Origin: Spisula solida
Taxonomy: Eukaryota; Mollusca; Bivalvia; Venerida; Mactridae
Length of the DNA: 64,000 bases
NCBI GenBank assembly: GCA_947247005.1
Contig: OX365956.1
Coordinates: 10,870,089 to 10,934,088, forward strand
Direction: 5' to 3'
Below, one piece after another: positions 25,801 through 36,245 of this stretch (position 1 is its first letter; every line of letters starts with the position of its first letter). A program made the translations under genes and the position numbers. The notes below the pieces were generated by a model. The model was not told the DNA's origin. It saw only the letters and a list, made by a program, of their open reading frames with translations, and searched no databases.

Positions 25801-28800
25801 AAATATAATTGCCATATAATGCTTATTGAATAATGACATACTCTTTAGGCCAGGTAAGACCTGTCTTCAAGAAATAATCAAACGTCTTGCAATGTGGATC
25901 GCCATAACACCTGCAGGTAGCAGTTTCAGCGTCTTGGGTACGGATCTGAAATCGTTAAACCAACAATGAGAATTTAAACGTCTGAAGGTATACAGTTTGG
26001 CATTATGTTTATAATAACCAAAATAAGTACAAGTACACCAATAAAAGACAATAGTGACAGGATAGTAACGATCCATAGTATAACAGATAAAGTCCAATGT
26101 AAGTCAAAAACAGACACTGGTGCGGCGTATCAATTATCTACAACTAATGTTCTAGTACGGTGGTTAGTACGCTGCGTTTGTTACACATGCGACAACAATG
26201 CTATTTTTCCTCAAAGGCAGAACAGGTTGGTGGTGCATTGTGGAACCTGATACTGATTATAAAGCAGATCAGGAAAGCTGATTTGATGATTAATATTTAG
26301 TATTCTCTGGGCACACTACTTAAATGACTCAATGATTGTCTATGTTTCTTCATATTTAAATATTTGGTTCTGATTCTTTCAGTTGCACCAAACTTGCAAT
26401 CTTTCAGTCGATCTTCTATGAGAAATTGTAAAATGGAGAATGGAAAGATGCTATGCCATTTTGTACCGCTTATTATAACGCGTAAAATATCAGCAAGCTG
26501 ACGTGTTGGCATATTCTGGGACCTCAGCAGTGAACAACTTACGTGTAGATACGGTATATTAACGTGTTGGAATATTCTGGGACCATCCGTAGTGATCAAC
26601 TTACGTGAAAATACGGTATATTGACGTGTTGGAATATTCTGGGACCTCAGCAGTGAACAACTTACGTGTAGATACGGTATATTGACGTGTTGGAATATTC
26701 TGGGACCATCCGTAGTGAACAACTTACGTGTAGATACGGTATATTGACGTGTTGGAATATTCTGGGACCTCAGCAGTGAACAACTTACGTGTAGATACGG
26801 TATATGGACGTGTTGGAATATTCTGGGACCATCCGCAGTGAACAACTTACGTGTAGATACGGTATATTGACGTGTTGAAATATTTTGGGACCATCCGCAG
26901 TGAACAACCGTTGGAAATGTAGTTCCAGATTTTTATCGCCGTCTTTCTGAAAGTCTCTTTGTGCTTGTACTTCTATGGTTGTCCTTGCTTCGTGTGTTGC
27001 ACTATTCCAGTCGGTAGGTGACAGCCTGTACGTACACTTCATGGTCGCTTGGATGTCATCTATATAGTATGAATACACAATGTATACATTATATGAGGAG
27101 GTTTGACAATACCAAGAATGTAGCTATTTTATTGCCATGACCACAATTACGCTGTTTCGTTCAAATACAGCCCATTTATTTAAGTCTGTCACTTGTATAC
27201 AAACAATGTAGTACCAAAACATAATGCGGCTGTTTAATTGTTAACAACGTTCTAATAGCATAAAAGACGGTGACAAACCAATATCTTAACCACAAAGAAA
27301 CATATTTATATATATGCATTTTCTGTGAAATGAAGAAAATAGCTAATAAGTAAAATTACACTGTTCAAGTCCACAATGTTTTACGTATACAAATGACTGG
27401 CTTGAATAAGCGAGTTATACCTGTTGAAAATTATTATTCCTCACAAGTTTATACCTACTAACCGACTTCTTCAAATCGTAATATCACCAATTAATCAATC
27501 ATTGATAACACAAACTATGTATACAGTTAATTTTGGTTCATCGGTCGGATGCTCATACGTGCCTCGTCTTTTTTCAAGACAAACATGAAACTTGAATCTT
27601 AGTTACTTACGGCCATTGTTATCCAATCTTATATCAACGTGACAGATATGTTGGTCCGGTTTATGGCAAATAATGGGCACTGTAGATATAAGATCTACTT
27701 TTGTAGAGTTTCCTTTCTCACTGGCAGTTATACTCGTCTGTGACAACTGTAATAAAAGTGAAGTGAAATATCAGGGTAGAATTCACGAAGCATATTTAGG
27801 GAAAACGTAGAACATTCTTAAAATCTTAACATTTACTCAAGTGTATCAGCTAAACAGAAGTTTTATGTAATAAGCTGCAATATTCTAAAATAAAACATGG
27901 GTTGTTGCGCAGCTCAATTTTAACTTATTGTGAATACCTGCCCAGAGTGCATTAGAAAAAAACGTGTATATTGTCCATGGTAACTAGAAATCTAGAACGC
28001 TTAGAACTGAGTAGATTGTTGTATTTTATCTACTCCTGACAGTACCATGCGCAGCGTTTATTGATGAGATGGCTTGTTATAAGAGATATATTCAGTTGCA
28101 ATTTCGTCAAAATAATTCTTAGTATCGATTGTTTGGATTTTTTAAAAAGGTTCATATTCGACTTTAAATAAATGATTCACCTTTATCCCAGCCCAATAAG
28201 TATTACTAGGAATAAATGGTCCTTTAATCGGATGTGGCATGCTTGTGTTGTATACCCTTACTTTACAGCTAACCTGAAATACACGTGAAATATCAGTAAG
28301 TGAACCTGCAATACACGCGCCATATCAGTAAGTTAACCTGAAATACACGTGAAATATCAGTAAGTTAATCTGAAATACACGTGAAATATCAGTAAGTGAA
28401 CGTGAAATGCACGTGAAATGCACGTGAAATATCAGTAAGTTAATCTGAAATACACGTGAAATATCAGTAAGTGAACGTGAAATACACGTGAAATATCAGT
28501 AAGTTAATCTGAAATACACGTGAAATATCAGTAAGTGAACCTGAAATGCACGTGAAATATCACGTGAAATATCAGTATGTGAACCTGAAATACACGTGAA
28601 ATATTAGTAAGTGAACCTGGAATTCTCGTGAAATATCAGTAAGTTAATCTGAAATACACGTGAAATATCAGTAAGTGAACGTGAAATACACGTGAAATAT
28701 CAGTAAGTTAATCTGAAATACACGTGAAATATCAGTAAGTGAACGTGAAATACACGTGAAATATCAGTAAGTTAATCTGAAATACACGTGAAATATCAGT

Positions 28801-31800
28801 AAGTGAACCTGAAATACACGTGAAATATCAGTAAGTGAACCTGAAATACACGTGAAATATCACGTGAAATATCAGTATGTGAACCTGGAATACACTTGAA
28901 ATATCAGTAAGTTAATCTGAAATACACGTGAAATATCAGTAAGTTAATCTGAAATACACGTGAAATATAAGTAAGTTAATCTGAAATACACGTGAAATAT
29001 CAGCAAGTATGCCTTAAATCATTTGTTCCTTCCTTCCTGATTAATTATGTGTGTGATTACTGTAATGATTTTACTTATCGTTAAGTCGATTAAGATATGT
29101 CTGAACTGGTAACATCAATGGTCAAGCATGAATAAGAATGTCATGACGTCCGGTGAAATTACGTAATATCACTCCATATCATGGACATCGTTGACGGCAC
29201 ATTTCCACACCAATCCACACAACCGCACACCGATTTTGCCAATGACGAATCTAATAGCCATGGTTGATTTAAAAAAAGTATTTAAATATAAATTATACAC
29301 TCATTTTAAGTTATAAGTACACCGACTTGTTTCGCTTGTATCTGTTTTATTGTACATGATAGCTTGTTCATTTTTTTACATGTGTTCATGCGAGTAGTAT
29401 AACCACAATATCCGATAATTGGATATCTTTATATGGCTTGATGTAAGCAGTGAACCGTGAACCCTCCAAATTCAGAATAATGCACGTGCACAACACTGTG
29501 TATTGTACAATGTCTTGAAATGTTGACTTTACATTGTCCAGCAATACCAAAACCCCAAAAAACACACAATCTAAAGAATTCCGATTACAGAAAGAACAAG
29601 AGATGTTTGTAAAACATGCATGTCTCATGACAACCGAATAGTCATGTATACTTAAGGCCATCCCGACCTTGACCTTTTGATCTATTGACCTACAAATTCG
29701 TAGAAGTCTTCTGTTGATGATCAGCTACCTGTCTGTGAAGTTTGACGATCTTAGGACCCACCGTTCTTACATTGTGGATCAGAAACCGTTGCAAGTGTAT
29801 TCGAAGGTCACGGTAATTTTGACCTTTGAACCATAGTGAACTCAAAATCAATAGGGGGTCATCTACTGATGATGAACAATCTCCACTGAAAGTTTGTGGG
29901 TTCTAGGTCCGACCGTTTTGGAGTCATTGATCGGAAAACATTTACTCAACCAACCGACTGATCGAAGTAATAAACCCCACATCTACGATACGGGGACATA
30001 CAAAACTTAACAACTTACAATTCCGAAGATGTTTAAACATAATAACTTTAAAATAAACATAATACCCTACATTTTGTAGTTCTATATTGTGTAATATTTC
30101 AAGCTAGAAGCAACATGTCATACACAATTTGCATATATCGTTATTTACTGTGTCGGTGTACTTATAACTTTTAATGAGTATACATGTACTTTTGTTCCTG
30201 TGGAAAATATAATGATGAACGTGTGGAATTATTTTCGCCTAGTCTAAAGCTACCATATAGTGAAAGTGTTGGGGGACACAAACGAACTACATAAAACATA
30301 CTTCCTGTTGCATATGATCTTCCAAATAGTGTTGATCCAATGATACAGAGCGAGCACTTCCGGTAATGGTGGTTCCCGGAACACGTGAGTCTGTTTTATT
30401 ATCAAACATCCAGGCAATATCGAAGCCGACGTCTGTACGGGTAGGGTCAAAGTTGATATCACAATGAAACTCAAAGGTGTTGTTTTTTAAGATTGGGTTT
30501 GACAGATGTGGACTGTGTAACAGTTTCGGGTATACATCTGAAAAATATATTAATATTGCATTAGAAGTTAAAACTTCCAGAGACTACATCTGCATTAAAC
30601 ACAATGGGAAAATCTCAACATGAACTTGCTCCTGGAGATATCCAGGAAGGCCGTCTGACAAATGACCACTAAAATATGAATGGCGAGTATTTTTGTATTG
30701 GTCTACTCGTATAAGTATTCACATTATTTGTTTGCAAAACATTAGAAAATTGACATAAGTTGTTTAATTTGTACACCAATGCTACAAAGTACATGTGTTG
30801 CGGTACATACTTGAAGCATGGTAAACGAATACGGACGCTTATATATTTCACACACTAATATGGACTATTTTGAAAATGTGTTCAATGTACAAAATCGCTT
30901 ACCAAAACAACCAGGTTCATATCCCGTTGGTGACCATGTATTTGACGGACATGGAACGCCGGTACCTACAAAACATAGTTTAACAAATAGTAGTTTTTTT
31001 ATTAATATCATGGCACACTGCAGGCAGCGTTCGCACAGAATGAAGTCATCGAAAATCAGGTAACTTTGTAAATGGAATCATAGTAGAAAAGAAACATTCT
31101 GAAAACATTCTGTAAACATTTCCAGATGCTTGTGAAAAGATATTTACAATTATTGTATGGCATAAAATAGTGAAATGTTTAGTACAAACATTTTCTCAAC
31201 TTTTCAACATTTCAGAAACGCATTTCTTCACCAGTCGGAAAGTCACCCCAGTCGCGTCAAAGTTGTACAACTATTCAGAAACAATTTCTCGTTAACAATT
31301 GTTTTATTGTTGACAAAGGGGTATTTTGCTGAAATATTAAAGTTGGTGTGATTATCGGTTTTGTCCAAAAGCAAATTTGCTAACAAGCGTGTTCCTTCAT
31401 AGCAACAACCAAACCTCGGTACAACAAACAAACTTTGTGTATTCCTAACAGCATTGCTGTGTAGATGGAAATAAGATTGGCCATTTTCTGTATGCAGACA
31501 TTTCTTATTGAATATTTTGACGTGTTTTTAAGAAGATTTTACGTCATAAATAGTCGTGAAAATACCAAAAATGAAATATTCTTTGCAGTTTTGTCAACAT
31601 ATTACAATGAAAATTGGTATATGTATTCTCACCTTTTACACAGGAGATGTTAGATTATTACAATTATAGATAGGACATATTAATTGGAACATTCATTTTT
31701 TGAAAAATCACAGAGCCAAATTTAGTCATTTTTGAACCTTGCCCTTTGTCGTAAGGAGTGTCGAGCACAAATCAAATACCTGCACAGTAGGACATAGAAC

Positions 31801-34800
31801 AGCCTGGAGGTGACTTCAGTTCATAAACGTAGAATGTTCCACAATTTAAAACTCTGATATTTAACTTCTCATCACAGCAGTTAGAGTTGTCATCGCTTGG
31901 TGCACAGACCTGAAATATTCAACACAAAACATCAGTGTAGTCCTAACTTTGTTAAGGGTTACATTTAACCAATAATAATACATTATATCTGTGACCAATG
32001 TAAACAAAAAGTAGCACTCCATTAATACTCAAAGACAAAAAAATAATAATAAGTCAGACAGGGAAGGTGGCACTCAACATTAAAACACACAAGGGAAAAT
32101 GCCCAACTGAACCAACAGAGTACAGAAATTTTAAACATAAAACGGCTATCAGTTTTTAAGTGTTTGAGAGTGGGTGGATGTGTTAAATATGGAAACCAGT
32201 TAAACTTTGTAGAAACTGATATGACCTCGAGCTCCTCGCGCTCTGATAACCTCTGTGACTCGGGACTGGAAGCTGCGTATGAGCTGTTTGGTGTCACTTT
32301 GTGGAATGAGACCCCAATCCCCAGTCAGGGTAGCATCCAACGCACTACTAGTTGACGACTGACGTTGTCGTGCGGAAAGACAGCGCTGATCACCCCTGAT
32401 GTAGCACCCGCCTTAGACACTTTTATCCAAATCAACGCCAATACATGACCAGGACAGGAAGTACTAGTAATTTAGGTACTGAGGGACCGGGGAGCATTCT
32501 ATGTATGAATTGACACAAACAATACGAAAAAAGTGCCTTGAAAGTGGACTCATATCTCCTATATATTAGTCCTGGATCTTAAAGTTAATGGTATGCTAAT
32601 TTGAACCTAAAGTCAGATTGGAACCTGCACAAACAGTGTCATCACCTAACATTCATATTACACCAATCAGCTACTGGTATCATAACAACCCTAACACAGT
32701 TGTAACATAAGATTACCTCTCTGGTTACTATACCATCAGTAGCTGATGGATGGTTTCCATTCATCCACATAGGACGAAATGTACCACAGTGATATGTCCT
32801 CGTGCACGTGTTGGTCATCATACCTATATACCAAATACATGTTTAATGTAAGCCAAGATAAGTGCCTTAAGCTGCTTTAGACAGATTAGATTGTATCTAT
32901 CTTCCATTAATGTCGAACCCCTTACGGGGATGTAGACATTTGTCTGTCAAGGGAAGACTTAAAATCAATGAAGAGAAAGAGGTGTGATACAAGGAATCCG
33001 GGTTCGTTACCGCAGCTCGTTTCGAATAGACTCATTGGTTCTTTAACGTGCACAGTGTTTATCACCGATACATGCGAGACTACCTCTGGGTTTCAAACCA
33101 GTTTCGTCTCTAGTTAGGTGGGAAACACTGAAAAGCGTTTCAGAAATTACCAGGTACCTCTCGATCAGTAGTCTAGAGCGTTATCCACTCGACTACCGAG
33201 CCACCTGTAAAGTATAAGAATCAAGCCATTATTTGGTGATTGTCCATAAAGGCAAATTGTGATTGAGATTTTTATTTTCACCCAAACTGTTGTTATACCT
33301 ACAAGTTTGCTCGACCATAGTGCGGTGTTTATATATATATTTCATTCACCAAAAGCGTTGTTAACCTACATAATAAACTGTATTAAATACCTCAGTAGTC
33401 TAGTAGCCTAAACTTGCATCAATATTATCTTGTGTTAGGAGTTATTATGACTTACATGTACTTTTATAACATAGAGATTACAAACTGGCACAAAGAAAAC
33501 TTACTCAGTCTTGAAGGGAAGTAAAACTGTCGCTATTATATCAAGGCGTTTTTAGGTCAAGTAACCATATGCAAGCAGGCAACTTACGTAACCTAGTTTA
33601 ACCAAAACGGACATGGAGGTAAATTCATGTTAATTACATTAATGGTAAGATTTGTTTGGTCTGGAGAAGACTTGGTGTTTTGACTGTGTATGGAATAGAC
33701 CATGTTTTATGTCACAATGAATCAGGTAAAACCACATACCACCATCAAACCTATACCACGTATGGCCATCCACCTTAGCATAGTCACACAGCAGATTCTG
33801 GTAGGTCTTGTCTTTGACATAGTTATCCACACTCCGGAACTTTTCTCTATCCAAACTGTAACTCGTGCATGGATTAGCCGAATCACTGATCCCTGAAGAA
33901 CACTATAGTATGCAATATAACACAAACCAAAATTGAACAAGATATCATAAATAATATTCTAACACGATCTGCGGACTAATCCATTAAACATAGAGCAGAC
34001 AATGCCATGTATTATTACCGCAGTAAAACATGGTATCAAATTGGCTGTTACTATTTACGCCCCTTATCACGTGACCTATTTATGAATGAATGAACGTAAA
34101 CTTTATAGTAAAAACTTTAACGGACCCGACTCCGACCGCGTGTTGCACGAGTATACAGTGTTACAGCTTCGACGCATCTATATTTAGAAACTCCAATAAA
34201 CTCTCGAAATTAAGATTCATAAAAACTTCTGATAATCAATTCATTTATATTTTTCATTTCATGAAATAGATACACTACCCTGCTCGTGTTATTAAAATTG
34301 TTTCAATGTTTAAAATGTGTTATTTCCTTCAGAAAATTACGAAGGTCGTTTTCATTAACGAGGGAGGTAATTGTACCAGCTAATAAGCCACTCAATTTCA
34401 GCGTGGAATTATGTTAAATGTCAAATGGGTGAAAATGGAATGCGCGCAGTTAAATAGTGCGGGATATGATCGTGTTTAGAATCGAAATAAAAACTCTGTT
34501 CGTGTATTTTGTCGATGAATAAGACATGGGCACTCGTTCGGATGCGGAAAATTAAATCACTCGTGCTTCGCAATACACGTGCAAAACATTACGTGATGTT
34601 TGCTGACTACACATTGTTCATCAAAACCCACACCAATAACACCCCGCAAAATAGGGAACTTTTTGCTTGTGCAGAAAGAACAAGGGATATTTGTTTTTAG
34701 CCTGTACGTACATTGTATATTCATGGCTGCCAAAAAGTCATATAGTTTCATGGTCATCACGACCTTGACCTATGACCTACTGACCGTAAAATTATTATGA

Positions 34801-35452
34801 CATTGTGTCAACAGCTGATTTTCACGAAACTTCTTAACTGTTCTTAAATGTTCGATCCAAGAGTTTTGCAGACGAATGTCACCGTGTTCACGGTATGAAT
34901 CGTTCTATTTTCATATGGCTCTGACGGAACTAAAAACTGCTGTAACGCCAGAACGGAACTCAGATTCCATGTATCCTGAGTGTTACATTGGTTTTCAGTT
35001 CCGTCAGAGCCATATGAAAACAGAACAATTCTCTCACGGAACTGAAATCCATAACGTGGTGTTTTTGACCTCTGAACGTAATTACCTCAAACTCTGTAGG
35101 GGTCATCTACTGATAATGACCAACCTCCGTATATAGTGTGAACATCATAGACCCTCCCGTTCTTAAGTACTAGTAATCGATTGGAAACAATTTGGTCAAA
35201 GGATGTATAATATAAGAGGGAAACAAAAATACATTAAGTTGTACATTTTGACTTCTTAGTATGATAAGTCATACATATAATAATATCATCATAAAGTTAT
35301 ACAGTTGTTATAGTTCAAGCTAGAAACAAAATGGTATACAATAGTTTCATACATCGCAATGTATACTTTTAAAGTGCGGTGTACATGTAAAACAATGTTA
35401 ATTACGCACCTGCGAATGCACTAATAACAAATATAGAAATGAGCAACTCCAT
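9852..35452 (-). CDS. VWDE-like: VWDE-like secreted protein (von Willebrand D plus EGF), 23 exons
   Basis: Exons (5' to 3'): 35452-35410, 33892-33740, 32823-32717, 31909-31780, 30965-30903, 30537-30302, 28273-28181, 27746-27611, 27059-26851, 25945-25842, 25176-25104, 24177-23980, 23601-23393, 22874-22595, 22150-22006, 21236-21067, 20309-20061, 18743-18635, 17944-17811, 17425-17320, 16519-16420, 10809-10673, 10078-9852. The sum is 3411 nt (1136 aa). All but one donor look acceptable and all phases agree. Order: signal peptide (MELLISIFVISAFAG), D8C/uromodulin-like segment (residues about 15-144), linker domains (145-390), vWD domain (about 400-584), furin-type site RKKR (703-706), conserved segment, one EGF (about 827-853), Cys-containing repeats, and a twin Cys-rich tail. 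Vertebrate VWDE carries many EGF repeats; here only one is seen. Expected to be extracellular. Exon 14's donor (GTCTGT) is weak and uncertain. Confidence 0.88.
10810..15440. other. Large intron 21 of the VWDE-like gene; no exon seen
   Basis: The intron between exons 21 and 22 is 5.6 kb. Open frames are short and lack domains. Around 11950-12100 there is a TATA-like tctatataaacac followed about 120 nt later by aataaa, loosely LTR-like, but no matching partner repeat was found. No other element could be delimited. Confidence 0.4.
15452..16021. repeat. Array of short hairpins with covarying stems
   Basis: At least a dozen short perfect stem-loops follow one another. Several have the form tcgcc-atgc-ggcga or tcggc-atgc-gccga (15514-15527, 15535-15548 and copies to 15702). 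Others are acgcc-aggc-ggcgt (15754-15767 and 15844-15857), ggcc-atgc-ggcc (15788-15799) and tgaatgcc-atgc-ggcattca (15810-15829). Two larger ones pair ctccgca with tgcggag (15957-15979) and ctccgta with tacggag (15999-16021). The stems differ but stay paired. Part of the block is a direct tandem with actagtattggaata spacers. It lies in intron 21 of the VWDE-like gene. Confidence 0.85.
16420..18743 (-). CDS. VWDE-like: VWDE-like exons 18-21: sandwich-like and Cys-containing segment
   Basis: Exon 18 (18743-18635) encodes FDGARFVTTGQHYTTG and YHVGCKLPTP. Exon 19 (17944-17811) encodes KYALSISNDGHHYSNSLEM, which looks like an Ig/IPT-type strand pair, then DPTCLDCGQDG. Exon 20 (17425-17320) encodes CLIDGNCHSKGETN with later NQACDSSKDKTTW, a motif style typical of VWDE relatives. 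Exon 21 (16519-16420) is Cys-free. Phases run 0-1-0-1-2 without conflict. Confidence 0.78.
18285..18600 (+). repeat. Family X dispersed repeat copy
   Basis: Starts with aataataacatatcggacaa, then gggcggcatttaacgg and caacagagcacagaa, diverged from the 7934-8156 copy. Lies in intron 18 of the VWDE-like gene just beyond exon 18. Boundaries are approximate. Confidence 0.55.
19320..19480 (+). repeat. Dispersed repeat shared with 47285-47690
   Basis: Contains gaatgagtgctcatgac and gggagtgccgaacgatattt, then cacggctttacggcact. The same blocks occur inverted at 47290-47690. A mobile origin is inferred; no termini were found. Confidence 0.6.
19875..20030 (+). repeat. Possible diverged family X copy
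   Basis: Contains aataaatcgggcaggaaaa followed by attcaacacaaccacaaaag, aligning loosely with the family X head. Lies directly downstream of exon 17 of the VWDE-like gene. Confidence 0.35.
20061..20309 (-). CDS. VWDE-like: VWDE-like exon 17 with the single EGF domain
   Basis: Encodes FDDGSFIDGAVDSAIEACR and then an EGF domain (LCPNHCSGNGVCNTGVCTC, NHGYTGDGCE). The donor is TTGTT/gtgagg, which gives phase 0 into exon 18 (FDGARFVTTG). A competing GAG/gtttgt would shift the frame. Confidence 0.85.
21568..21772. repeat. (CA)n/(CACG)n microsatellite
   Basis: About 200 bp of alternating purine-pyrimidine sequence (cacacacgcacg and variants), in intron 15 of the VWDE-like gene. Long open frames across it in several registers are artefacts of the repeat. 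Such tracts can form Z-DNA. Confidence 0.95.
22006..22150 (-). CDS. VWDE-like: VWDE-like exon 15 with furin-type cleavage site
   Basis: Starts after ctgttttag and reads HRCAGCNVPVLSNGLLN, then NHGRKKRSSTYANADYEP, ending at donor gtcagt. RKKR followed by SS matches the furin consensus RxKR, at residues about 703-706. Cleavage would separate the vWD half from the EGF/Cys-rich half, which could remain disulfide-linked. Confidence 0.75.
22462..22560 (+). repeat. Family X dispersed repeat copy, short
   Basis: aagataatagaaagtcggac, then agggaaggcagcactcaact, is nearly identical to the head of the 7934-8156 copy. It ends about 35 bp from the inferred 3' end of exon 14, whose donor is abnormal. Confidence 0.75.
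22595..22874 (-). CDS. VWDE-like: VWDE-like exon 14, 3' boundary uncertain
   Basis: Begins after tttttcag with A completing the Arg codon of SWR. Contains LYYCNCDKTTGNPDCKF and CSSSLCRVSEIGASLPF. The next exon reads only in phase 0. The phase-0 donor here is CCA/GTCTGT at 22595/22594, poor at position +3. In-frame translation stops at TAA 22582-22580. A stronger-looking gtgggt or gtatat lies slightly upstream but gives the wrong phase. An unseen small exon is possible. Confidence 0.6.
23393..25945 (-). CDS. VWDE-like: VWDE-like exons 10-13: von Willebrand type D domain
   Basis: Exon 10 encodes CRCYGDPHCKTFDYF, the diagnostic GDPHxxTFD start. Exon 11 encodes FYKLGEFSMYQN. Exon 12 encodes WSCGHVTCICAVAAREGN and VIDMCQG. 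Exon 13 encodes FPSGLQVKVRNMGG, then GGLCGYFDGDKSNDL (the GLCGxxDGxxxND signature) and SFVESWR. The domain is therefore complete. vWD domains hold interchain and intrachain disulfides and often drive assembly of secreted proteins. Confidence 0.9.
26512..26907 (-). repeat. 61/62-bp minisatellite made of the exon 9 end and its donor, 6 donors
   Basis: On the minus strand each unit carries ccgtatctacac followed by gtaagt. GTAAGT sites begin at 26850 (authentic), 26788, 26727, 26665, 26604 and 26542, spaced 62, 61, 62, 61 and 62. Two unit types alternate (ctgcggatggtccc and ctgctgaggtccc), giving a 123-bp higher-order period that is a multiple of three. The first copy is coding (ADGPKIFQHVNIPYLH at the end of exon 9), so the array duplicates the exon/intron junction. 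Confidence 0.95.
28274..29009 (-). repeat. 32-bp minisatellite made of the exon 7 splice acceptor, about 23 units
   Basis: On the minus strand the unit reads (g/a)tt(c/a)acttactgat, then atttcacgtg and tatttcag. It therefore holds a branch-point-like ctgat and a 3' splice AG about 20 nt on. The array ends exactly at the acceptor of exon 7 (tatttcag/GTTAGC at 28274/28273), and GTT of the exon matches the unit start. Units with cgtgaaat on the plus strand have lost the AG; those with ctgaaat keep it. Confidence 0.92.
29590..29985 (+). repeat. Dispersed repeat family Y copy 1
   Basis: Contains gaccttgaccttttgatc, gggggtcatctactgatgat and ggttctaggtccgaccg. The same order recurs at 34670-35215 and inverted at 51885-52170. 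I have the impression that this sequence is common in bivalve DNA. No protein of its own is evident. Confidence 0.7.
31780..33892 (-). CDS. VWDE-like: VWDE-like exons 2-4: D8C/uromodulin-like segment
   Basis: Exon 2 (33892-33740) encodes NPCTSYSLDREKFRSVDN and ends WYRFDGG. Exon 3 (32823-32717) encodes TCTRTYHCGTFRPMWMNG. Exon 4 (31909-31780) encodes VCAPSDDNSNCCDEKLNI and ends SMSYCAG. This series of conserved Cys, Trp and Gly positions is the eight-cysteine D8C pattern of uromodulin, OIT3 and VWDE relatives. Acceptors are ttcttcag, atatag and tatttcag. Confidence 0.8.
32030..32160 (+). repeat. Family X dispersed repeat copy
   Basis: Begins aaaaaataataataagtcag, then acagggaaggtggcactcaa. 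Diverged relative of the family X head, in intron 3 of the VWDE-like gene. Confidence 0.6.
32880..33210 (-). mobile_element. tRNA-headed SINE, family 2
   Basis: The reverse complement begins caggtggctcggtagtcgag, then tggataacgctctaga, a strong A-box-bearing tRNA-like head. The body includes gtgtttcccacctaac and cgttaaagaaccaatgag. Similar body sequence occurs at 62570-62880. Lies in intron 2 of the VWDE-like gene. Confidence 0.75.
34670..35215 (+). repeat. Dispersed repeat family Y copy 2, interrupted
   Basis: Shares cgaccttgacctatgac and aggggtcatctactgata with copy 1. It is split by a foldback insert at about 34905-35030. Confidence 0.7.
34905..35030. mobile_element. Small foldback MITE nested in family Y
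   Basis: Arms ttttcatatggctctgacgg/aac and gttccgtcagagccatatga are inverted copies of about 26-30 bp around a spacer of about 55 bp. Family Y sequence resumes on both sides, so it inserted after that repeat. Confidence 0.75.
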
Positions 35453-36245
35453 TCTCCTTGTAAACACTATTACATTTGTAAGTGAGTTGATCAGTATAAG
35501 GCCTTCTGGTGGCATGTCCTCGTTAGGGTCAATTCCGTCGTTTCGTGGAGAAACAAAAATGTTATCGCAAAATTGTAATGTCACGTATAAGGAAGAATGG
35601 TAGTGTGCAAATACATGTATTTAATTTCAGGAAAATCAGTTCACTACCTATTGTAAAGCTTCCTACATTCTTGAAGGGGTAAATTGATGTATTATTCAGA
35701 TGTTGTGTGTCCAGTATAAGGTCCACTCCGTTAGATGAAAATACAATGAATGGTACTCCGTACACAAATGCATGAGTGGTTTGAATGTAACTAACATAAT
35801 TCGTCGTGTGGCTCGAATAGTGATCAAAGTGCAAAAATATCATTTCGAAGAAGAACATTAAATTCTGTAAAATTTTGTTTGATAGGAGAAAAGATAAGAT
35901 AACGTTTATTTCCAATCAAGGGTCATATAACACGACATATGAACCACAGATAAAACATAACGGGTTGAAAAATATAAACATAACAATTAAGAACTTCGAA
36001 AGTAAATAAGGCTTGATTCTGATTTGGTAACACAAATAAATAAGGCTTTAGGTCTAAATAATCTTACCTTCCTTCACCTTCCTTTACCTCGATGTTTGCT
36101 TTGTTAGTATTGAAGACCTGTTCATCCTTGATTTGAACATTGAACAACTTGTGCCATTTTTCTGCATAGTTTGTTGCACAACAGAGTTTGGACAAACAGT
36201 ACCGCGGTTGCATTGGGTAATCTAGCCAATGGCTTCTATAAGAAC
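35453..36245. other. Upstream region of the VWDE-like gene
   Basis: The ATG at 35452-35450 follows tacaaggaga on the minus strand, so a 5' UTR and promoter should lie here. No TATA box or further exon could be assigned. Confidence 0.3.

Noticed and set aside
26297..26845. 182-aa repetitive open frame with a 41-residue period
   Set aside because: It arises because two repeat units (123 bp) are a multiple of three; it is intronic copies of the exon 9 end and lacks splice support.
29590..29985. Exon of the VWDE-like gene
   Set aside because: The sequence is a dispersed repeat with copies at 34.7 and 51.9 kb, and exon phases 6 to 7 already join without it.
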